Assembly: GCA_905221605.1 (NCBI GenBank)
Contig: CAJNDS010000121.1
Coordinates: 142,501-152,500, forward strand
DNA length: 10,000 nt
Origin: Symbiodinium natans
Taxonomy: Eukaryota > Sar > Dinophyceae > Suessiales > Symbiodiniaceae
Direction: 5' to 3'
Part shown: piece after piece, positions 5,761-10,000 of the stretch
Numbering within the stretch: the first letter of the stretch is position 1
How the letters are laid out: the number at the start of each line of letters is the position of its first letter
The notes under the pieces: model-generated
Seen by the model: only the letters and a program-made list of their open reading frames with translations
Database searches by the model: none
Told to the model about the DNA's origin: nothing
Made by a program: the position numbers and the translations under genes

Positions 5761-6816
5761 TCACAACCTGCTTGTAGCCTGTATGCTGACGTCACGTTGG
5801 TCCACGGGCCTGAATATACACATCCGGGCATCCCATTCCTCGAATTCTTCTCTGATGCCTTTGACTTCTGGTACGTCGCCATCGAGCCTGCGTTCGAGCG
5901 CCGTTATCCAGCGCTCGGTGTAGAGTGCACCACAGTGGTACTGGTTAATGATCTCATCCTCCCTGGTCACACGATGTGTTGAAGTAGTCTCGCAGCCCCC
6001 CTGCTCCCAGCCTGTTGGTGTCTGAACCATCGCGTTTCCATGGTGTTCATACACTGGCTCAGACTGGGTAGCAGTGGAAACGGTTTCAGCAGAAAACAGC
6101 ATTCGAGTAACCAAGGGGCCCCAAAAAATGTCTGGCTTCGGGATCCATGCCTGGAATATACTCTTTGGCCAAACAGCTGATTCGGGAGCGCATCTGTCCA
6201 GCATCACTCTGCAAGCCGCCCCTCTGGCACCTATGACAACACCAGGTTCGCCTAAAGTGGGCCAACCAGCCTTGTCCACGCCACAGCTCACCCGGACACA
6301 ACGCCCTATCGGGCGCACCTGCTGCGTCAGAGGTTCCCAGCTGCCGGACCAGCATGCCCCACCAAGGACTGTTGAAGGGCCGCCTAGGTGTAGGGCATCA
6401 TCAATCTGAACCTGCGTGGATGTAGTGGTAGCTGCCGGCCTCGGCGTAGTTTGAGTTGCTCGGTCCACATGCAGTGTGTCGAAATACTCCTCCCAATTAC
6501 ACTCATGTTGCTCAGCTGCAAGATGACTCTGCCCGCCGCCGTGAATAGAACCTTCAACCGCACCACTGGCACCACCCATAAAACCACTTGCCCGCGCAAA
6601 CTCAATCGGTGGAATCTCAAGGCTCTTAACCTGTGTAACTTGAAGTTGGTCATGCAAACCGACCTTTGCCTCATAACACTGAGACCGATGCAACTGCTGA
6701 CGCTGGTATCGTATGAGCTTTCGGAATTGCCAGCGACTCATGTCAGAAGCCATCTTTTGTCTCCAGGTGCGCTTCATTGGCTTCGGGTGCCTAGGGCTCT
6801 GCGGCTCTATTGCCAC
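5761..6816 (-). CDS. Uncharacterised ORF of the LTR element
   Basis: An open frame of 351 codons from a GTG at 6816, or 338 codons from the first ATG at 6775-6777, which is the likelier start in a eukaryote. An in-frame TGA lies 8 codons before the GTG. About the first 60 residues are encoded by the 5' LTR and the rest by the internal region; the stop (5761-5763) lies 49 bp before the 3' LTR. The N-terminal third is rich in Lys, Arg and Gln (MKRTWRQKM, RWQFRKLIRYQRQQLHR), possibly a nucleic-acid-binding segment. The middle has a Thr-rich linker (TQTTPRPAATTTSTQVQ) and a Gly/Cys-containing part. The C-terminal part is acidic and probably helical (LERRLDGDVPEV, REEFEEWDARM). There is no CCHC knuckle, no D-T/S-G protease motif and no YxDD. 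It might be a divergent Gag-like protein or a captured host fragment. I do not recognise it. That it stays open over its whole length suggests coding. Confidence 0.6.
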   Translation of the reverse strand: MAIEPQSPRHPKPMKRTWRQKMASDMSRWQFRKLIRYQRQQLHRSQCYEAKVGLHDQLQVTQVKSLEIPPIEFARASGFMGGASGAVEGSIHGGGQSHLAAEQHECNWEEYFDTLHVDRATQTTPRPAATTTSTQVQIDDALHLGGPSTVLGGACWSGSWEPLTQQVRPIGRCVRVSCGVDKAGWPTLGEPGVVIGARGAACRVMLDRCAPESAVWPKSIFQAWIPKPDIFWGPLVTRMLFSAETVSTATQSEPVYEHHGNAMVQTPTGWEQGGCETTSTHRVTREDEIINQYHCGALYTERWITALERRLDGDVPEVKGIREEFEEWDARMCIFRPVDQRDVSIQATSRL

Positions 6817-6927
6817 ATCTGTGGCCTTGAGCCCTCACACCAGCAAGAGAGCAGAATCATTCGACCCGAAAGAAGGGTCAACCGCGCAATACTCCACTGC
6901 CTCTTACCGTAGACGTGGAGATCCACA
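6632..6927 (-). repeat. 5' LTR of the TRIM-like element
   Basis: This 296-bp repeat matches 5416-5711 throughout as read (offset 1216). On the minus strand it runs from TGTGGATC to TTACACA. Its outer end holds an inverted repeat GTGGA-TC-TCCAC. It must carry the promoter and the 5' untranslated part of the element, and it encodes the first residues of the internal ORF. No clear TATA box is visible. Confidence 0.85.
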
Positions 6928-6962
6928 GGGTTTAGGGTTGAGGGTTGAGGGTTGAGGGTTTG
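6928..6962 (+). repeat. TTGAGGG-variant array, right flank of the LTR element
   Basis: Continuation of the array at 5216-5415 after the second GGGTT of the target duplication. Confidence 0.9.
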
Positions 6963-6973
6963 CGGCTTTAGGG

Positions 6974-7033
6974 GGCACCGACGAGCACAAACTGGAGGCT
7001 TGTCTTGATGCGGGTCCAGCCTTCGGGGGCTGA
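6974..7033 (+). other. Possible terminal exon on plus strand
   Basis: After TTTAGG the plus strand reads GTDEHKLEACLDAGPAFGG and stops at TGA (7031-7033), followed at once by CCCTAAA repeat. It is too short for a firm call and has no recognised family. Confidence 0.2.
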
Positions 7034-7039
7034 TGTAGG

Positions 7040-7371
7040 CCCTAAACCCTCAACCCTAAACCCCAAAACCGAAACCCTAAACCCTAACCCTACACCCTAA
7101 ACCCTAAACCCTAAACCCTAAACCCCACAAAACCCTAAACCCCAACTTAGAACAAGAGAGTCCGGGACAAGGCGGGGGGCTAGGGGCAGATCTGACATGT
7201 GCCTCGACCACTCTGACTTCTTGGCCACCCTAAACAACCCCAAACCCTAAACCCCAAACCCTAAACCCTAAACCCCAAACCGTAAACCCCAAACCCTAAA
7301 CCCCAAATCCTAAACCCTAAACCCTAAACCCTAAAGCCCAAACTCTAAACCCCAAACCCTAAACCCTAAAC
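7040..7371 (-). repeat. CCCTAAA/CCCCAAA arrays
   Basis: Two arrays (7040-7146 and 7235-7371) around the island at 7145-7228, both CCCTAAA on plus. Confidence 0.9.
7145..7228. other. Complex island, open on both strands
   Basis: On the minus strand it reads VAKKSEWSRHMSDLPLAPRL after TTTAGG. On the plus strand, after AACTTAG, it reads QESPGQGGGLGADLTCASTT and soon stops at TAA. Either could be an exon; the sequence does not decide. Confidence 0.25.
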
Positions 7372-7466
7372 CCTCTCCCGCCTTGTCCGCCTTGGCGCCG
7401 AACTGCTGCCAGGATCTCTCAAATTGCGGAAGCCGACGCAGGGCTTCCGGCCACTGGGCATAGTTC
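7372..7466 (-). CDS. Candidate mini-exon, unknown protein
   Basis: A 95-nt minus-strand island between GCCGAG|G (AG|G acceptor; GATCAG|G at 7477/7478 is an alternative) and GAGAGG|GTTTAG (donor, taken as GAG G|GT). The peptide NYAQWPEALRRLPQF then ERSWQQFGAKADKAGE is helical, with Trp and Phe spaced as in a folded domain. I do not recognise it. This is the most protein-like of the unassigned islands after 207-296. Confidence 0.4.
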
Positions 7467-7484
7467 CTCGGCCAACCCTGATCT

Positions 7485-7748
7485 TAGGGTTTAGGGTTTA
7501 GGGTTTAGGGTTTAGGGTTTAGGGTTTAGGGTTTAGGGTTTAGGGTTTAGGGTTTTTGGTTTAGGGTTTAGGGCTTTGGGTTTAGGGTTTAGGGTTTAGG
7601 GTTGAGGGTTTAGGGTTTAGGCCTTCGGGTTTAGGGCTTGCCCGGGACCGACCCTACACCCCAAACCCCAAACCCTAAACCCTGAACCCTAAACCCTAAA
7701 CCCTGGACCCTGAAACCTCAAACCCTCAACCCTGAATGAATCCTAAAC
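7485..7748. repeat. TTTAGGG array then inverted CCCTAAA array
   Basis: TTTAGGG at 7485-7636, a 16-bp spacer, then CCCCAAA/CCCTAAA/CCCTGAA at 7652-7748. They form an inverted pair. Confidence 0.9.
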
Positions 7749-7809
7749 CCTGAAACTCGAGGCAGCTGGGATTCAAGAAGCCCAGTTTGGCCCGAATGTT
7801 TCGCAGCAT
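7749..7809 (-). CDS. Candidate mini-exon, unknown protein
   Basis: A minus-strand island after CGCCCTCAG (acceptor), reading MLRNIRAKLGFLNPSCLEFQ in the best frame and ending CAGG|GTTTAG (GT donor). Composition is basic-amphipathic and protein-like. Two of the three frames are open (the other gives DAAKHSGQTGLLESQLPR), so the frame is uncertain and the phase cannot be linked to the kinase exons. Confidence 0.3.
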
Positions 7810-7823
7810 CTGAGGGCGCACGC

Positions 7824-8098
7824 AGGGTTCAGGGTTCAGGGTTCAGGGTTCAGAGTTTGGGGTTTGGGGTTTAGGGTTTAGGGTTTAGGGTTTGGGGTTT
7901 GGGGTTTGGGGTTTGGGGTTTGGGGTTTGGGGTTTGGGGTTTGGGGTTTGGGGTTTGGGGTTTGGGGGTTGGGGTTTGGGGTTTGGGGTTTGGGGTTTGG
8001 GGTTTGGGGTTTGGGGTTGGGTTTTCGGGTTTCGGTTTCGGGTTTGGGGGGTTGGGTTTGGGGTTTGGGGTTTGGGGTTTTGGGTTTGGGGTTTTGGG
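7824..8098 (+). repeat. TTTGGGG array
   Basis: GGGTTCA units, then a few TTTAGGG, then about 30 units of TTTGGGG with decayed units at the right. Confidence 0.95.
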
Positions 8099-8401
8099 GG
8101 TCCGCCGACCCTGGCGGCGTGTTGGATGGAAAAGGAGGTGAAAACCTCCACCCAGCCCCCCCCCCTAACCCCCCCTACCCCTCCCCCCCTACCCCCCCCC
8201 CCCACCTACCCCCCCGACCCCCCCCCCTGATGGTTGGGCTGGCCTCCTTCAAGCTCCTGGTGCCTCCCCCTACCCCCCCCCCCGCCCCCCAACGTTTCAC
8301 AGAGGCTCAAGCAAATCAACTTTTGGCATCCTTTGAGCTGACGAGCACGTTTAAACCTTTCAACTATGCTCCAGCGGGGTCGGCGGCTTGAGCCGGAGGC
8401 T
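8099..8401 (+). other. Complex island with C-rich tracts; possible plus-strand exon
   Basis: Unique sequence at 8099-8150, then C-rich tracts at about 8155-8231 and 8265-8290, then unique sequence. On the plus strand CGTTTCACAG could be an acceptor before a segment reading EAQANQLLASFELTSTFKPF then NYAPAGSAA, ending in TGA (8389-8391). The minus strand is also open over part of it ([18 protein letters not shown]). The C tracts would suit a pyrimidine tract for a plus-strand acceptor. Confidence 0.3.
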
Positions 8402-8909
8402 CTTAGGGTTTGGGGTTTGGGGTTTGGGGTTTGGGGTTTGGGGTTTGGGGTTTGGGGTTTGGGGTTTGGGGTTTGGGGTTTGGGGTTTGGGGTTTGGGGT
8501 TTGGGGTTTGGGGTGGGGTTTGGGGTTTGGGGTTTGGGGTTTGGGTTTGGGGTTTGGGTTTTGGGTTTGGGGTTTGGGGTTTGGGGTTTTGGGTTTGGGT
8601 TTGGGTTTGGGGTTTGGGGTTTGGGGTTTGGGGTTTGGGTTGGGTTGGGGTTGGGGTTTGGGGTTTGGGGTTTTGGGGTTTGGGGTTTGGGGTTTGGGTT
8701 GGGTTTGGGTTGGGGTTTGGGGTTTGGGTTTAGGGTTTAGGGTTTGGGGTTTGGGGTTTGGGGTTTGGGGTTTGGGGTTTGGGGTTTGGGGTTTGGGGTT
8801 TGGGGTTTGGGGTTTGGGGTTTGGGGTTTGGGGTTTGGGGTTTGGGGTTTGGGGTTTGGGGTTTGGGGTTTGGGGTTTGGGGTTTGGGGTTTGGGGTTTG
8901 GGGTTTAGG
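8402..8909 (+). repeat. TTTGGGG array, about 500 bp
   Basis: Two homogenised blocks (about 8405-8512 and 8743-8904) of perfect TTTGGGG around a block with indels (TTTGGG, TTGGGG). The three open frames through it (Gly-Phe-Gly-Val-Trp-Gly-Leu repeats) follow from the 7-mer lacking stops. Confidence 0.95.
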
Positions 8910-8914
8910 GCTAC

Positions 8915-8981
8915 CGAACATCGACACGAGGGAGCGGAAGGGTGGAGAGAGCCCGAACACTCTCATTAAGCTCCGCGAAGT
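8915..8981 (-). CDS. Candidate third kinase exon (subdomain X region)
   Basis: A 67-nt complex island between TTTAG|AC (acceptor) and CG|GTAGCC (GT donor) on the minus strand, inside repeat arrays. The kinase exon at 9212-9287 ends in phase 0. Read in phase 0, this island gives [19 protein letters not shown] and then SMF. L-M-R-V-F-G-L-x-P-P resembles the I-x-x-V-L-G-x-P segment that follows helix G entry in CMGC kinases, with one or two extra residues in the spacing. Another open frame (beginning [19 protein letters not shown]) is equally stop-free and looks protein-like, so assignment to the kinase is tentative. The exon would leave in phase 1. No convincing next exon was found. Confidence 0.45.
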
Positions 8982-8983
8982 CT

Positions 8984-9211
8984 AAACCCTCAAACCCCTC
9001 CAAAACCCTAAACCCTGAACCTAATCCCTAAACCCTAAACCCAAAAACCCTAAATCCTAAATCCTAAACCTAAACCCTCTAACCCCTCAACCCCCCTGAC
9101 ACCCTGAACAAACAATGTGTTTCCTAAGCCTTTAAACGACAAGCCCAAGTACCCTCGACCTAAACCCGAAACCCCAAACCCCAAACCCCAAACCCTAAAC
9201 CCCAAACAAAC
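8984..9211 (-). repeat. CCCTAAA/CCCCAAA arrays with a short unique insert
   Basis: Arrays at 8984-9092 and 9158-9206. The insert 9093-9157 shows no convincing exon. This would be intron between the kinase exon at 9212-9287 and the candidate at 8915-8981. Confidence 0.85.
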
Positions 9212-9287
9212 CGCCTGAATGTCGGTGTTGCCGTCGCAGAAGAGCGGACGACCCAGAAGAAGCTCGCCGATGATGCAGCCCATGCTC
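9212..9287 (-). CDS. Protein kinase mini-exon (subdomain IX-X, CMGC-like), partial gene
   Basis: A 76-nt minus-strand exon. Its first G completes the Trp codon left open by the exon at 9502-9561. It then reads SMGCIIGELLLGRPLF followed by CDGNTDIQA. W-S-M-G-C-I-x-x-E-L is subdomain IX of CMGC kinases, and L-x-G-R-P-L-F is the hallmark segment after helix F. In the family this is usually followed by PG and an acidic stretch; here CDGNTDIQ stands in its place. The acceptor is GGCAAG|GAGC (AG followed by G). The donor is GCG|GTTTGT, or alternatively CAG|GCGGTT, a GC donor. Phase and protein sequence join exactly to the preceding exon, which is the strongest evidence of a real spliced gene in the window. 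A start at the ATG inside the exon (9281-9283) would break the kinase domain and is not used. Confidence 0.87.
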
Positions 9288-9501
9288 CTTGCCAGTCTTT
9301 GGTTTTAGGGTTTACGGTTTAGGGTTTAGGGCTTAGGGCTTAGGGCTTAGGGCTTAGGGCTTCGGGCTTAGGGCTTAGGGCTTAGGGCTTAGTATTCAGG
9401 GTGTTTCGGGTTACCCTAAATCCGTAGATCCTGAACCCCAAACCCTAAACCCTGAACCCTCAATCCCCAAGCCCTAGCCAAGCTCTGAAACGCCAGGCAT
9501 C
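9288..9501 (-). other. GA-AG intron made of telomere-like repeat
   Basis: This 214-bp interval separates the two kinase exons. On the minus strand it begins GATGCC and ends GGCAAG. A GT donor cannot be placed without destroying the shared Trp codon. The plus strand holds a TTTAGGG/TTAGGGC array at about 9302-9404 and a CCCTAAA-type array at about 9412-9470, so the intron transcript carries complementary G-rich and C-rich halves able to pair. GA donors with AG|G acceptors are known from dinoflagellate genomes. Placing this case there is my inference. Confidence 0.7.
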
Positions 9502-9561
9502 CAGATGTCGATGCTCGGGTCATACTCCACCGTCGCCAAGTGCAGTTCAGGGGGGCGATAC
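9502..9561 (-). CDS. Protein kinase mini-exon (subdomain VIII-IX, CMGC-like), partial gene
   Basis: A 60-nt exon read on the minus strand. It follows a pyrimidine-rich tract and a CAAG acceptor (9562-9565), and its first G completes a split Trp codon. The peptide reads (W)YRPPELHLATVEYDPSIDI(W). The YRPPEL segment is the kinase APE-type motif, with the W-Y-R-P-P-E form typical of CMGC kinases (CDK, GSK3, DYRK and relatives). It closes the activation segment, and its Glu normally pairs with a conserved Arg later in the fold. Y-D-P-S-I-D-I-W is the start of subdomain IX, with the invariant Asp. Reading upstream without splicing would leave one aromatic residue missing before RPPE, so the splice at 9561/9562 is preferred. 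The exon ends in TG, followed directly by GATGCC: a GA donor, phase 2. Catalytic-loop and DFG exons were not found; they should lie further right, beyond the window or unrecognised. Kinase identity is secure, but the subfamily is not. Confidence 0.85.
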
Positions 9562-9637
9562 CTTGAAACAAGCTCGCACCACGGAAGAAGGGGGGACGAA
9601 CTGTGGCTGCCTAGGGCTTGGATGCTTGGGCCACTTA

Positions 9638-9767
9638 CTCTAGGGTTTAGGGTTTAGGGTTAGGGTTCAGGGTTTAGGGTTTAGGGTTTGGGGTTTAGGG
9701 TTTAGGGTTTAGGGTTTAGGGTTTAGGGTCTAGGGTTTAGGGTTTAGGGTTTAGGGTTTAGGGTTGA
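9638..9767 (+). repeat. TTTAGGG array
   Basis: About 18 units, few variants. It would lie in the intron upstream of the kinase exon at 9502-9561. The stretch 9562-9637 is unique and holds a pyrimidine tract (minus strand) before that exon. Confidence 0.95.
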
Positions 9768-10000
9768 GGTTCATGTTTAAGGCGCTAAAAACTTCAGATG
9801 TTGATTGGGAAGCCTCGCTGTTCGAGACTTGAGCCCCAATGGGCTTGCATCGAGGTGCCCCCAACCACATTCTTGCAGTTTAGGGGTTAGGGCGGGTTTA
9901 GAGAGCCAAGCTCCAGCATTGCATGCGCAACAACCCCCGAAATCCCAAATGCTCGGGGGGGGGGGGGGGGCGGGGCGGGTCACATCCCCTGTGCAAGCCT
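9768..10000. other. Complex island at the right end, no assigned gene
   Basis: Unique sequence interrupted by a short TTTAGGGG remnant (about 9878-9901) and a G tract (9955-9977). The minus strand is open over most of it, but with Pro runs from the G tract. The upstream kinase exon (catalytic loop, DFG) was looked for here and not found. Confidence 0.4.

Larger units (their letters stand above)
5416..6927 (-). mobile_element. TRIM-like non-autonomous LTR retrotransposon, complete
   Basis: A 1512-bp element bounded by two 296-bp direct repeats that match over their full length as read. Each repeat begins TGTG and ends CACA (TG...CA termini). It is flanked by GGGTT at 5411-5415 and 6928-6932, a perfect 5-bp target-site duplication. 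Removing the element and one GGGTT restores a continuous TTTAGGG-type repeat. The orientation is minus: the right-hand copy is the 5' LTR, and the sequence next to the left-hand LTR reads AAAGCGGGGGG on the minus strand, a good polypurine tract. After the 5' LTR comes GGTTAAGAGCC, which faintly resembles a Met-tRNA primer-binding site (TGGTATCAGAGCC). The 920-bp internal region carries one long ORF without reverse transcriptase, integrase, RNase H or protease signatures. Size and layout fit a TRIM-type element dependent on an autonomous partner. LTR identity implies recent insertion or gene conversion. Confidence 0.85.

Noticed and set aside
5416-6927. Plain tandem duplication instead of an LTR element
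   Set aside because: TG...CA ends, a perfect 5-bp flanking duplication and a purine tract at the right border are not expected for a simple duplication, though an assembly artefact cannot be fully excluded from one sequence.
5415-6955. Plus-strand open frames of 93-161 codons in and around the LTR element
   Set aside because: They lie antisense to the single long minus-strand frame, and several are just the same LTR sequence read twice.
7885-8985. Long open frames with Gly-Phe-Gly-Val-Trp-Gly-Leu or Pro-Lys-Pro-Gln-Thr-Pro-Asn repeats
   Set aside because: They are translations of the stop-free TTTGGGG 7-mer in several frames and both strands at once. No independent sign of coding.
144-9767. 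True chromosome end (terminal telomere)
   Set aside because: Arrays are short, carry many variants and change strand repeatedly, with exons and a mobile element between them.
1-10000. CRISPR array, tRNA, rRNA, bacterial operons
   Set aside because: The repeats are contiguous short tandems without unique spacers of regular length, and no cloverleaf or rRNA-like segment was seen.

Overview
The window looks like nuclear DNA of a eukaryotic protist, and I think a dinoflagellate (Symbiodinium-like) is most likely. The majority of the bases belong to interstitial arrays of a TTTAGGG/CCCTAAA telomere-type 7-mer and its variants (TTTGGGG, TTGAGGG, TTAGGGC, TTTGTGGGG). These arrays change orientation many times, so this is not a chromosome end. 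Between them lie short 'islands' of complex sequence, mostly 50-300 bp. There is no bacterial gene organisation, no ribosome-binding sites, and no rRNA or tRNA. TTTAGGG-type telomeres occur in plants, dinoflagellates and chromerids. The best-supported intron here runs from GA to AG and is followed by G, and GA/GC donors with an AG|G acceptor are known for dinoflagellates. A chromerid or another alga cannot be excluded.

Right part (about 8.9-9.6 kb, minus strand): two very small exons encode adjacent parts of a CMGC-type protein kinase (RPPEL segment, then SMGCIIGELLLGRPLF). They are joined across a 214-bp intron built almost wholly of telomere-like repeat. A third, weaker exon at 8915-8981 may continue the kinase. 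Several other islands (207-296, 2712-2804, 3034-3080, 3927-3975, 4958-5017, 7372-7466, 7749-7809) can be read on the minus strand as open mini-exons with plausible splice borders. They may belong to one or several minus-strand genes whose introns are filled with telomere-type repeat. Except for the kinase, these calls rest on open frames and splice signals alone.

Middle (5416-6927): a complete, apparently recent, non-autonomous LTR retrotransposon of about 1.5 kb (TRIM-like). It has two LTRs of 296 bp that I read as identical, TG...CA ends, a 5-bp target duplication GGGTT, a purine tract, and one minus-strand ORF of about 338-351 codons. The ORF begins inside the 5' LTR and runs through the internal region. 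It shows no reverse transcriptase, integrase, protease or zinc knuckle. The element sits inside a telomere-like repeat array.

Left part (1-5.4 kb): alternating arrays, two unrelated fold-back (hairpin/MITE-like) islands at 920-1044 and 1741-1863, long homopolymeric G tracts, a two-copy 51-bp tandem repeat, and a 122/135-bp tandem duplication that seems to duplicate a mini-exon, with one copy decayed. The long repetitive open frames over the arrays at 4.3-4.8, 7.9-8.2 and 8.4-9.0 kb are by-products of stop-free 7-mer or 9-mer repeats and are not annotated as genes.
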